Shown: piece after piece, positions 6,395-12,862 of the stretch
How the letters are laid out: each line of letters starts with the position of its first letter
How positions within the stretch are numbered: the stretch's first letter is position 1
Virus record (IMG/VR): IMGVR_UViG_3300017527_000260
Location: 1-34,537 of that record
Reading direction: 5' to 3' (one strand)
Length of the DNA: 34,537 nucleotides
DNA from: a virus
The notes under the pieces: model-generated
Databases searched by the model: none
What the model was told of the DNA's origin: nothing
Seen by the model: the letters and a program-made list of their open reading frames with translations, nothing else
Translations under genes and position numbers: made by a program

Positions 6395-6788
6395 TGTGCC
6401 CTCCCCTCTTATCAGTGAGAAGGTAATATTCCTCGTATTCCTTATCTGCCGCTTGAGCAATTGCTCTCTCGCTATCGCGCTCGTACCCCATTGCCATTTG
6501 CAGGAACACAGGCTCATGCTTTATCCACCACTTCTTTTCTAGCTCATGATCCAATACCTTGGCCTTCGCCCGCCAGGACTTAACCGTGGTAATCGCGTCA
6601 TATGCAACCACGTTCAGCCAGTCTGGCGTTCCCCGCCAGTCGCCAGTAGCGCGCGAATACTGCCCGCACGGGCACATAACGGCTGCGTCAAACAAGTGCC
6701 CAGGATTACCTCTCACGACATAAGCGTGTCGGCTTGACCAATTGCCGCACGATGTGCATCTATACGTCTGCGTCTTGTAGCCGCTCAT
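6375..6788 (-). CDS. Zinc-ribbon hypothetical protein, 137 aa
   Basis: The ATG at 6788 follows GGGGAGGT. The N-terminus holds a four-Cys zinc ribbon: YRCTSCGNW then VMCPCGQY about 30 residues later. The rest is helical and charged (AITTVKSWRAKAKVLDHELEKKWW, ERAIAQAADKEYEEYY). It overlaps its upstream neighbour by 29 bp and its downstream neighbour by 20 bp. It may bind nucleic acid or a protein partner; no family is recognised. Confidence 0.6.
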   Translation of the reverse strand: MSGYKTQTYRCTSCGNWSSRHAYVVRGNPGHLFDAAVMCPCGQYSRATGDWRGTPDWLNVVAYDAITTVKSWRAKAKVLDHELEKKWWIKHEPVFLQMAMGYERDSERAIAQAADKEYEEYYLLTDKRGGHNGLGRR

Positions 6789-7137
6789 GGCAGACCTCCC
6801 CTGCTGGCAAATCATCATCAATATCAACTAACGCGATCTTAATCAGCAGTCTCATATCCTTGACAACGCTACGCATGTCATCCGTAAGGTTAGGACGGTT
6901 CACGCCACCATTGATCGCAATCTTGTGGTCATTGTAGCTATCAAGTTGATTCTCTATACTATAAAGAAGCATGAACGCGCCCTGTAAGTGACTGCGGGCA
7001 TGGTGCTTACGGTCCTCACCATACTCCCTGATGCGCTCATCAGTCCAGTCATTACAGTAGCCAGCAATCTGGTCTTCCGTCGGGTCGCTGAACCCCATGA
7101 TCTGTAGGTTCTTCTTTGCCACCGCTTGCCGACTCAT
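6760..7137 (-). CDS. Helical hypothetical protein, 125 aa
   Basis: The ATG at 7137 overlaps the previous gene's stop as ATGA, a translational-coupling arrangement. Content: a basic start (MSRQAVAKKNLQIMGF), DWTDERIREYGEDRKHHARSH, and a helical second half (FMLLYSIENQLDSYNDHK, MRSVVKDMRLLIKIAL). It has no membrane helix and no Cys motif. It lies between the annealing-like protein and the zinc-ribbon gene. I do not recognise a family. Confidence 0.6.
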   Translation of the reverse strand: MSRQAVAKKNLQIMGFSDPTEDQIAGYCNDWTDERIREYGEDRKHHARSHLQGAFMLLYSIENQLDSYNDHKIAINGGVNRPNLTDDMRSVVKDMRLLIKIALVDIDDDLPAGEVCHERLQDADV

Positions 7138-8075
7138 AACACACCCCCCGCTTTACGCTCCTCACACGCCTTGATACGAGACACAATCATTGCCTTGCGA
7201 GTTGTCGGATTACCCTCATTGTTGTAGATCTCACATACCGCATCAAGCTCGCCAAACTCCTTGAGCACTTCCGCGCCCTCGTCCATCAGCATTTCAACGT
7301 CCATCTTGTCCCAGTCACGCCCGAACAGGTACTCTTGTGCAGGGGCAGCCTTCTCCAGTTTCTTTGGTGCGCCTCCGTCGCTTGGCGGGCTGCCCCCGAC
7401 ACTCTCAAAGCACTTCTGGTGCGCTGTCCAGGTTTTATTGTTGGGATCTTTGGCCCAGACAATTTTGCTGCCCACAGGCATCCACTCATCGCAAATCTTG
7501 CACTTCCCCGCGTATTGGCTGCTAGGGTAATACTTAGGGTTACTGGGCAACCACCCCTCTTCTACGGGCTGCGCATTCGGCTTTGGCGGGTCATCATAGC
7601 GCGGCTTGGGCGCACTAGCCGGACTACCCTGGTCGCCTAGATAGCGGTTGTCTCCAAACTCATCTTGGAAAACATCGTCATTAAAGCCTAGCTCCGACAA
7701 TGCCTTAGTGATAACATCTGTCCTGATCTTTTTGCGACACTCACCATTGCTGCGCCATGGGAGATCGCTGCTAATGCCCTCAAGCACCCCGCCTGGGCCA
7801 TAGTCCCCATCTGGGTAGTAGAAGTCAGCCTCTAGGCACAACTCTAATGGGTTGCCATTGGCATCGCGTAGATAAGAATACTTGCAGCTCTTTAGGCCCC
7901 ACAGGCCACCCTGCGGCCCCCACTCCTCAGTAGCGGCCTTCTTTTGGCTGGCTGCACGGATAGTGTGGAACCCGCCGCGCTGGTCAACATGCTTAACGTG
8001 CTTCGGGTCGGTTTTGCCCCGGCGCTTGTACAGCGCTAGGTTGTCGTAAGCGGTTTGCTTCTTTGCGGTTGGCAT
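7134..8075 (-). CDS. Possible single-strand annealing/recombination protein with C-terminal zinc finger
   Basis: The 313-aa product starts at the ATG at 8075 after AAAGGAGA. Residues about 50-155 contain WGPQGGLWGLKSCKYSY, LCLEADFYYPDG, and DVITKALSELGFNDDVF followed by FGDNRY. The pair 'TKALSxLGFNxDVF...FxDNxY' occurs in a widespread phage family found with recombination genes and probably related to Rad52-type annealing proteins (from memory, not certain). Near residue 205 a CKICDEWMPVGSKIVW...HQKC segment looks like a zinc finger of the sort attached to annealing proteins. A Pro-rich linker joins the parts. Context supports a DNA role: resolvase and initiator lie downstream in the same operon. 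Confidence 0.5.
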   Translation of the reverse strand: MPTAKKQTAYDNLALYKRRGKTDPKHVKHVDQRGGFHTIRAASQKKAATEEWGPQGGLWGLKSCKYSYLRDANGNPLELCLEADFYYPDGDYGPGGVLEGISSDLPWRSNGECRKKIRTDVITKALSELGFNDDVFQDEFGDNRYLGDQGSPASAPKPRYDDPPKPNAQPVEEGWLPSNPKYYPSSQYAGKCKICDEWMPVGSKIVWAKDPNNKTWTAHQKCFESVGGSPPSDGGAPKKLEKAAPAQEYLFGRDWDKMDVEMLMDEGAEVLKEFGELDAVCEIYNNEGNPTTRKAMIVSRIKACEERKAGGVL

Positions 8076-8115
8076 GAGAATCTCCTTTGGTTTTGTGCGG
8101 CAGTAGCGACGACTG

Positions 8116-8385
8116 TCAGATTTCAAGACACTTTATCAATTCGTCATACTTGTCGCATACTTCTCTCAGCGAGCCCGCGCAGGTTCTAATCCTATGAGCC
8201 AAAGGCACAAGGCCTGGATTATCATCTATTTTAACCTCTGGCTGCTGCGGTAGTGGCCTCGTTACACCATTAAGACAAGTAGATAGCTGTTCATACTGAT
8301 TTTGGGCCATCCCTATTACGGCCTCTAAGGCCAAGATCTCGGTTTGAACTTGTCCTTTGTCTTTCGCAACGCAATCTGAACCCAT
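8116..8385 (-). CDS. Small coiled-coil-type hypothetical protein, 89 aa
   Basis: The ATG at 8385 follows AAAGGAGA. Two predicted helices (TEILALEAVIGMAQNQYEQL, LREVCDKYDELIKCL) flank a Pro-rich middle (TRPLPQQPEVKIDDNPGLVPLAHRIR). Short phage proteins with this 'helix - P/L-S/A-H-R-I/L - helix' plan are common and unassigned. Its ribosome-site leader (15 bp, 8391-8405) is identical to the one in front of the next gene (8081-8095). The function is unknown. Confidence 0.55.
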   Translation of the reverse strand: MGSDCVAKDKGQVQTEILALEAVIGMAQNQYEQLSTCLNGVTRPLPQQPEVKIDDNPGLVPLAHRIRTCAGSLREVCDKYDELIKCLEI

Positions 8386-8635
8386 GATCTTCTCCTTTGG
8401 TTTTGAGGACCGACCAGAGCGTCAGTTTTGCAGGCCCTGGCCGGCCCTCATCCTCGCCACCCCCTAAAGGCGACGCGAGTGGCAGGGGGTGATAAAGGCT
8501 GGGCAGCTATAATTACCACCCCCCACCCGGAAACAGCTGCGGACGGTAGCGGGGGGAGTCTCAGGAGCACCGCCCGCAGCCCCGAACAATCGGCTAGGCG
8601 CAGCCCGCCTGACCTTATAATTGCCGCACCTAGCC
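8386..8635 (-). other. Non-coding GC-rich leader with inverted repeats
   Basis: No gene is seen in these 250 bp. Inverted repeats present: GGCTAGG[C/T]GC at 8592-8601 against 8626-8635 (one mismatch, 24-nt loop), directly after the stop of the excisionase-like gene on the minus strand; and CACCCCCT (8458-8465) against AGGGGGTG (8484-8491), perfect, 18-nt loop. Two TATAATTRCC copies (8508 and 8616) have no -35 partner at the right distance. The region may hold an attenuator or regulatory RNA structure between the regulator and the rest of the early operon. Confidence 0.45.
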
Positions 8636-8842
8636 CTAGTCACAACGCTCTCCGTTGATCTTAGCCTTAATCGTGTACCGCTCAATAAAGTCTTGAGCTG
8701 CCTCGTCCGAGATCCTGTAGGTCCCTCCAGGCACCCGGAAATACTCTATCTCGCCATCCTGAATATACCGCCACACTGTTTGTGGGCTGCAATTCAACAA
8801 CTTAGCAAGCTGCGGGATCGTCTTATATCTATTATCGCACAT
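8636..8842 (-). CDS. Excisionase/MerR-like helix-turn-helix protein
   Basis: The 68-aa protein begins MCDNRYKTIPQLAKLLNCSP, continues QTVWRYIQDGEIEYFRVPGG, and then TYRISDEAAQDFIERY. This is the standard 'HTH domain 17' excisionase fold: a helix-turn-helix followed by a wing (G-x-I...R-V-G-x-x-Y-R-I). The ATG at 8842 follows GAGGTGAG; a longer frame upstream would run through the promoter and was rejected. It is the first gene behind a perfect sigma-70 promoter and heads the early minus-strand operon. It could be an early regulator or a recombination directionality factor, but no integrase is in the window. Confidence 0.8.
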   Translation of the reverse strand: MCDNRYKTIPQLAKLLNCSPQTVWRYIQDGEIEYFRVPGGTYRISDEAAQDFIERYTIKAKINGERCD

Positions 8843-8866
8843 TTCTCTCACCTCGCTTTGTCCGTC

Positions 8867-8895
8867 ATTATAACATGCATCGGCAACTCTGTCAA
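8867..8895 (-). promoter_or_regulatory. Perfect-consensus sigma-70 promoter with extended -10
   Basis: On the minus strand TTGACA (8895-8890) and TATAAT (8872-8867) are separated by exactly 17 nt, and the -10 is preceded by TGT, giving an extended -10. The start of transcription would be near 8860, about 18 nt before the regulator's ATG at 8842, leaving room for its ribosome site. An A/T-rich tract (8900-8920) lies upstream as a possible UP element. Only a perfect match like this can be called confidently by eye. Confidence 0.85.
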
Positions 8896-8924
8896 TAGGC
8901 TTTAATCTTTTTTTATTTTTCTTC

Positions 8925-8953
8925 TTGCGGCCCGCCCTTTTCTTTATTATTGT
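8925..8953 (+). promoter_or_regulatory. Weak promoter candidate for the plus-strand trio
   Basis: TTGCGG (8925-8930), 17 nt, TATTGT (8948-8953) lies upstream of the gene at 9013. It matches consensus at only 3/6 and 4/6 positions. It is listed because the plus-strand genes must be transcribed from this 170-bp divergent gap or a phage-specific promoter within it. Confidence 0.25.
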
Positions 8954-9012
8954 GCCCCCACAGGCCAGCAAGGTGCCGGCCGTAACGATCCAAACTTTCA
9001 GGAGGCCCTATC

Positions 9013-9804
9013 ATGGCCAAGAAGAAGACAGCAAAGAAAGCGGTACAGAAGCCAGCGACTAGCTCGCCAGACGGAATGGTTGTCATCCACCCGATTGAAC
9101 AGTCATTTCTCACTGTGCCGTGTATCGGGCTAACAGACATCATTTGCAACCGGATAACCCAAAAAGTGAAGGGAGGGCTTATTGGCAAACACTTGCCAGG
9201 CGGCAAGGGGCGCAAAAAGGGGGCAGATGAAGCCAGGAATATCTGGCAAGAAGGCATTGACAGCGGGTACTGGGTAGACGACGACCTCAACCTCGTCACC
9301 CCGCCCGAAAGTCCCATCATAGAAACTGACCCCCTAAAGGCCACTGACGAAGACCTTGTACCTGAAGAAGTAAATGAGCTTCTCAGGAAAGGGCAGTTTG
9401 CTATCCCATCACAGGCAGTGGTCCATGCCTGCGTCTCTGCCGCACGCAACCATGTCAAGGTACACATGACAAACCTGAAGCAATCATTCAGCGTCCCCCA
9501 GCCCTACTTTAGCATCACTGGCGACCCATACATTCGCATTGATGTCGTGAAAGTCGGGGGCAAGGGGCGCGGCACTGGCACCGCTGTCATGCGCTACCGC
9601 TTGGCCTTCCGTGCCGGTTGGCGATGTGACATGCTGCTGGACTACATGCCTGGGATGATTTCTGCCGAAAGCCTGATGAACCTGCTCAACACAGCAGGCT
9701 TCGCGTGCGGCATCCTGGAAAACAGGCCTACAAGCCCCGACACGCCGGGGCCTCATGGCCGTTTCACAATTGCCAACTTCGCGCAAGAGGAGGCAGCGGC
9801 ATGA
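9013..9804 (+). CDS. Conserved phage protein of unknown function, 263 aa
   Basis: The ATG at 9013 follows AGGAGG with 8 nt spacing. A Lys/Ala-rich start (MAKKKTAKKAVQKPA) is followed by HPIEQSFLTVPCIGL. The middle has GQFAIPSQAVVHACVSAARNH, and the end DMLLDYMPGMISAESLMNLLN then GFACGILENRP and PHGRFTIA. The sequence 'R-x-D-x-V-x-V...A-x-x-R-Y-R...L-x-Y-x...LLNxAGFxxGxxExRPxxxGxxGxF' marks a protein found again and again in phages and prophages of many phyla, without a known role. It is the first of three plus-strand genes facing the early operon, and overlaps the next gene by ATGA. Confidence 0.7.
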   Translation: MAKKKTAKKAVQKPATSSPDGMVVIHPIEQSFLTVPCIGLTDIICNRITQKVKGGLIGKHLPGGKGRKKGADEARNIWQEGIDSGYWVDDDLNLVTPPESPIIETDPLKATDEDLVPEEVNELLRKGQFAIPSQAVVHACVSAARNHVKVHMTNLKQSFSVPQPYFSITGDPYIRIDVVKVGGKGRGTGTAVMRYRLAFRAGWRCDMLLDYMPGMISAESLMNLLNTAGFACGILENRPTSPDTPGPHGRFTIANFAQEEAAA

Positions 9805-10106
9805 CACCAGCCAAATACAACTGGCGCAAATACGCTAGCGGCAAGCAAGCGATGTACCTAGGCGATGATCTCCGCAACGAGATGAAGCGCATAGGGAAGG
9901 AGTACGGGGTCAACTGGTCCCTCATAACACGGATAGCGGTGATAAACGAGATCACCAGAATCGGTGAATGGGAAAGGAGAGAAAATAATGAAGAAAGAGT
10001 ATGCGTTCACACCTGGATGCCAGTTAAGTGGCAATGCCCAAGATGTGGGGGAAGAGTTGGCGGCGATACAAGCCAAGAACCCTGCCAACTTGTTAGAGCG
10101 GGATGA
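9801..10106 (+). CDS. Ribbon-helix-helix-like protein with extended C-terminus
   Basis: The ATG at 9801 overlaps the previous stop (ATGA) after AAGAGGAGG. The first ~60 residues (KQAMYLGDDLRNEMKRIG, EYGVNWSLITRIAVINEI) have the strand-helix-helix pattern of an Arc-like DNA-binding protein. The last ~40 residues (VCVHTWMPVKWQCPRCGGRV and on) contain a CxxC that looks like half a zinc ribbon, but they lie in DNA also coding for the following gene (119-bp overlap, +1 frame), so they may be a by-product of that overlap. The DNA-binding call is moderate. Confidence 0.5.
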   Translation: MTPAKYNWRKYASGKQAMYLGDDLRNEMKRIGKEYGVNWSLITRIAVINEITRIGEWERRENNEERVCVHTWMPVKWQCPRCGGRVGGDTSQEPCQLVRAG

Positions 10107-10452
10107 TGTCTGGAAGTCGGCAAAGCGCAAAAAGTCTACCCTGCACACCTACTTTACGTGGGACAAAGAAAAGGCCGTTATTAAATGCTGGCGGCTTGAG
10201 GCCACGAAAGTAATAAGATCGGTTAAACTTGTTGTCCGCACAGAAAACAAGGAGCCGATAAGGGTCAGGGCATTTGCTGCGATGGACCCGGACACTGTTG
10301 AACATACGGGGTATATGAGCATTGAGGAAATGATGCTTGAATACCCCGACGAGATGCTTGAGAGAGCCAAGCGGGAGCTACGTAGAGTCCGAGCGCAGTA
10401 CGCCGACCTGGTGGAGCTTGCAGAAATCTTCCAGCTCGTAGACGCGCTTTAA
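9988..10452 (+). CDS. Conserved phage protein of unknown function, 154 aa
   Basis: The ATG at 9988 follows GAAAGGAGAGAAAATA. The N-terminus (YAFTPGCQLSGNAQDVGEEL) is followed by TLHTYFTWDKEKAVIKCWRLE, ATKVIRSVKLVV and PIRVRAFAAMD. The C-terminal helices are MLERAKRELRRVRAQYADL and VELAEIFQLVDAL. The combination 'F-x-W-D...A...Y/W-R-L-E-x-A-x-x-L-I-R-S' with a C-terminal 'R-x-Y-x-x-L-x-E-L-x-x-I-F' belongs to a protein often seen in phages next to homologs of the gene at 9013 (from memory); its role is unknown. It closes the plus-strand unit, directly before the five-base repeat tract. Confidence 0.7.
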   Translation: MKKEYAFTPGCQLSGNAQDVGEELAAIQAKNPANLLERDDVWKSAKRKKSTLHTYFTWDKEKAVIKCWRLEATKVIRSVKLVVRTENKEPIRVRAFAAMDPDTVEHTGYMSIEEMMLEYPDEMLERAKRELRRVRAQYADLVELAEIFQLVDAL

Positions 10453-11060
10453 GTTGCACCTGGATCGGTCGTAGTGTCCCGATATGTCACGTTTTGGCCG
10501 TTCAGCCTCGTAAGGCTCAGTTAAGCAGTGTCCTGTCAGGTCGCGTAGCGCTTTGTACTGGCCGTTCGGCTGCGTCCCGTCGTGTTAGTCAAGGCTCTGC
10601 CACGCTATGTTATGCTAAGTTTCGGCAGACACGTTTAGCCTCGTAGGGTCTTGTTGGGCCCAGTTGAGCATCGCACCGTCGTGGCCGAAATGTTTAGTCT
10701 TGGACGACAAGTTGCATTAGGTAATGTTGGGCTTGGTTACGGCAGTTTGGTCATGCCAAGTAACGTCAAGTCGCGTTCTGTCTTGTTAGGGCAGCCTTGT
10801 CTTGCTAAGTCATGTCGTGCACTGTCATGTCAGGTCGCGTCAGGTCGTTCTCTGTCTTGCTAAGGCAGCCCTGTTCGGTTTCGTCACGTCCGGTCCAGTC
10901 AGGTTAAATTATGTTGAGTAGAGCCCGTCAGGTCTGGCCATGTATCGTTAAGCAATGCCAGGTTACGTCCCATCTCGTTAGGGCAGTCAAGTCATGCCTA
11001 GTCAGGTCGGGTTGAGTTCGGCCGCGTCAAGTCCTGTCCCGCCTCGTCCAGGTCCCGTCT
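10453..11060. repeat. Degenerate pentanucleotide (GTYNN) repeat tract, non-coding
   Basis: Roughly 600 bp between the convergent ends of two genes are built on a five-base period with consensus G-Y (mostly G-T-C/T) then two or three free bases. Cut into pentamers, 10501-10560 gives 12 of 12 that end in G and begin with a pyrimidine. 10561-10620 gives G at position 4 in 11 of 12 and a pyrimidine at position 5 in 12 of 12; 10801-10860 gives the same counts. 10986-11050 gives GY at positions 1-2 in 13 of 13. The phase steps back one base at intervals, as if occasional units were four bases. A period of five cannot be coding and no supported gene lies inside. Confidence 0.85.
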
Positions 11061-11411
11061 TTATGGCGGGGCCTGGTCTAACCGCTCAACACTGGGTTCA
11101 GCCTTCGGGAAGAACACATACTCAGACCACTCACCAGCATCATAATCATATGACTTGCATATAACTATGTCCTTCTCGGACTCCCGGATCAGCCACCCCA
11201 CACTAACTATCTTGCTGTCCCCTAACTCCGTAGTCTTCTCATTCCACTCATCATGCATTGTGATATCAGACCACTCAACCCTGACAATAGGCGCTGTCTC
11301 TGGCGTAAGCAGGTCAGCAAGGTCCTGGATATCCATGTCCCCCGTAGGCGTAGCCTCTATAGCAGCCATATCCAAGACCTCTTCCTCTGTCATTATCGTA
11401 GCGGTCTTCAC
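11061..11411 (-). CDS. Small conserved phage protein, 116 aa
   Basis: The GTG at 11411 overlaps the metallophosphoesterase stop as GTGA; an ATG at 11393 is the alternative. The acidic N-terminal 40 residues (MTEEEVLDMAAIEATP, DIQDLADLL) precede a domain with VRVEWSDITMHDEW and SKIVSVGWLI, ESEKDIVICKSYD. Small proteins with a 'V-x-W-x-D-I...T-V-G-x-x-V/I' core occur in many phages and have no known function. It is the last gene of the long late operon, ending at the edge of the five-base repeat tract. Confidence 0.6.
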   Translation of the reverse strand: MKTATIMTEEEVLDMAAIEATPTGDMDIQDLADLLTPETAPIVRVEWSDITMHDEWNEKTTELGDSKIVSVGWLIRESEKDIVICKSYDYDAGEWSEYVFFPKAEPSVERLDQAPP

Positions 11412-12196
11412 AGCTCTAACGCCTCCCGCTTATAGGGCTTACGGTAGTGGCCGTCACCAAGATGTACCCGATTGCCGAGCGTCATCACTGCCTGGGCCAT
11501 AGCCGCTGGGGCCATCATAGCAGCTTCTGCATAGCTCCCATCATAGTCCAGGGTCGAGCCAGTACCGCAGAAATGCCTGGTATGCCACCGATGCTTGATC
11601 TTGCCACCAGAAGTATTGACCACCTTAACCCGCGTATCAAACTCCACTGATAGATGCGTATGGCCACCTATGTAAATGTCAGCTATCGGCCACGTTTCCG
11701 CGAGCCTAGCCAGAGCATTAGCTTTGCCGCCAATAGTCCTGCCACCACCGGCAATATGGTGAGCAACAATGATGTAATGCGCATTGCCTACTGCTACCCT
11801 ACCAGCCATGGTATAACCGTGGTATGAGACACCCAGTAAATCAGCAATCAGGTTGTCCGGGTCAATCCCAGCAGCCCTGACCGTCCTGCGGCCATGGTTG
11901 CCGGCAATCATCCCTAAACAATAATCCTTTATTGGCTCAAGTAGTTGGACAACTTCCCTTATTTGTGCATCTGGCCCTAGCGTCTGAGCATAGATGTCAC
12001 CTGGAGTCCCGGCCAGGGCATTCTCGCACAGATCCCCTACGCCAATCCAGTACATCTTCTCGTCAAGAATCCGCCCCACAAATTTGCGGACGGCGGATTG
12101 CTTGCATTGAGGGCTGCCCCAATGCCAATCAGAGCAGCAAGCTATCTGGATTTCTTCTAAATCCTTCGGCGCTACAAAGTCTAGTACCTTAGCCAC
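11408..12196 (-). CDS. Calcineurin-like metallophosphoesterase
   Basis: All five metal-binding blocks of the family are present in order: Asp23-Trp-His25 (CCSDWHWGS), Gly-Asp55 with Asn59 (GVGDLCEN), Asn100-His101 (IAGNHGRR), His146-His147 (VAHH) and Gly-His179-Thr-His181 (IGGHTHL). The enzyme should therefore be a two-metal phosphomonoesterase or phosphodiesterase; the natural substrate (nucleotide, nucleic acid end, or other) cannot be read from the sequence. Length is 262 aa with no signal peptide, so it is cytoplasmic. GTG start at 12196 after GAGGGG. It lies downstream of the lysis cassette and is coupled to the small gene at 11061. Confidence 0.85.
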   Translation of the reverse strand: MAKVLDFVAPKDLEEIQIACCSDWHWGSPQCKQSAVRKFVGRILDEKMYWIGVGDLCENALAGTPGDIYAQTLGPDAQIREVVQLLEPIKDYCLGMIAGNHGRRTVRAAGIDPDNLIADLLGVSYHGYTMAGRVAVGNAHYIIVAHHIAGGGRTIGGKANALARLAETWPIADIYIGGHTHLSVEFDTRVKVVNTSGGKIKHRWHTRHFCGTGSTLDYDGSYAEAAMMAPAAMAQAVMTLGNRVHLGDGHYRKPYKREALEL

Positions 12197-12269
12197 ACAA
12201 TCCCCTCAAGAAACGCAGGGAAGCGGTCGTGAAACCGCTCCCCCACTCGCGTGGCAAGGGGGGACCACG
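12197..12269 (-). other. Intergenic hairpins in the late operon
   Basis: Two short inverted repeats fill this gap: AGCGGT (12222-12227) with ACCGCT (12234-12239), 6-nt loop, and GCGTGG (12249-12254) with CCACGC (12265-12270), 10-nt loop. No T-run follows on the minus strand. They may slow transcription or set mRNA ends between the lysis cassette and the phosphoesterase; a full terminator is doubtful. Confidence 0.35.
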
Positions 12270-12755
12270 CTAATGCTTGGCCCTAGCCCTAGCCCTAAAA
12301 GCGGCTTTCTCTTCTTCTGTCTTGGCACTCTCAGCCATAAGCAGCTTGGCTGCATCATCGGCCCCATCAGATAAGTGCCGCAACGCTGCCCAACTGCTGA
12401 CAGTAGCCTCGACCTGAGCTGCTATAACAACACCCTCAGTCTCTGCGTCCAGGTGCTGGTCCTCGCAGGCCGTAATCATTGAAGCAAACATGTTGGCTGT
12501 CTGCGCGGAAGCCGTTGCCGAAGTCTCAAAGAAGCGCTTCAGGACATGCATGGCTGGTATACGGGCATAGAACCACTGACCAGCCTCGTTCTCGCCCCTG
12601 TTGAGCACCTCATTGAACTTGTCAGTAATCTTCTTGACATCCGGGACTGCCTCACTGGCTGCCCTGATAAATGGCAGCAGCATATCAACAACGCCCCAGA
12701 TCTTCTCTGCATTGCCTTTAAGAAAGGCCCAAATCGCTCCGAAATTGATAGCCAT
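12270..12755 (-). CDS. Hypothetical helical protein downstream of lysis genes, 161 aa
   Basis: The ATG at 12755 follows GGGAGGGA and shares a TAATG junction with the tiny membrane gene before it. The N-terminus is amphipathic and hydrophobic (FGAIWAFLKGNAEKIWGVVDMLLPFIRAA). The rest is mainly helical and Ala-rich (TSATASAQTANMFASMITA, TEGVVIAAQVEATVSSWAAL) and ends with Arg-Ala repeats encoded by a short GGGCTA repeat. It has no obvious catalytic motif. It may be membrane-associated through its N-terminal helix. The family is unknown. Confidence 0.6.
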   Translation of the reverse strand: MAINFGAIWAFLKGNAEKIWGVVDMLLPFIRAASEAVPDVKKITDKFNEVLNRGENEAGQWFYARIPAMHVLKRFFETSATASAQTANMFASMITACEDQHLDAETEGVVIAAQVEATVSSWAALRHLSDGADDAAKLLMAESAKTEEEKAAFRARARAKH

Positions 12756-12862
12756 TATGGCTCCCTCCCGTTGCCCCCTCGCGCGCCGTACCATATGATC
12801 AGCGCCACCAGGAAAGCTACTACGGCCAGACCAACCTCATTGAGGTACATTGGCGTGGCCAT
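12755..12862 (-). CDS. Tiny single-helix membrane protein, 35 aa (possible lysis or holin-associated peptide)
   Basis: A frame from ATG 12862 (or the second ATG at 12850, giving 31 aa) encodes MYLNEVGLAVVAFLVALIIW followed by YGARGGNGREP. It is one clean transmembrane helix with a short, positively charged tail. It fills the otherwise empty space between the holin-like gene, which it overlaps by 26 bp, and the next gene, which it meets at TAATG. There is no separate ribosome site, so translation would depend on coupling. Size and place in the lysis cassette fit a pinholin or holin modulator, but this is inference. Confidence 0.4.
   Translation of the reverse strand: MATPMYLNEVGLAVVAFLVALIIWYGARGGNGREP

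Noticed and set aside
8508-8621. Two plus-strand TATAAT boxes (8508-8513 and 8616-8621) as promoters
   Set aside because: The sequences 17 nt upstream (GGGGGT and GCTAGG region) bear no resemblance to a -35 box, and no plus-strand gene follows.
10651-10863. A 70-aa open frame within the five-base repeat tract
   Set aside because: The five-base period means no frame is favoured. It has no ribosome site and the composition is just that of the repeat.
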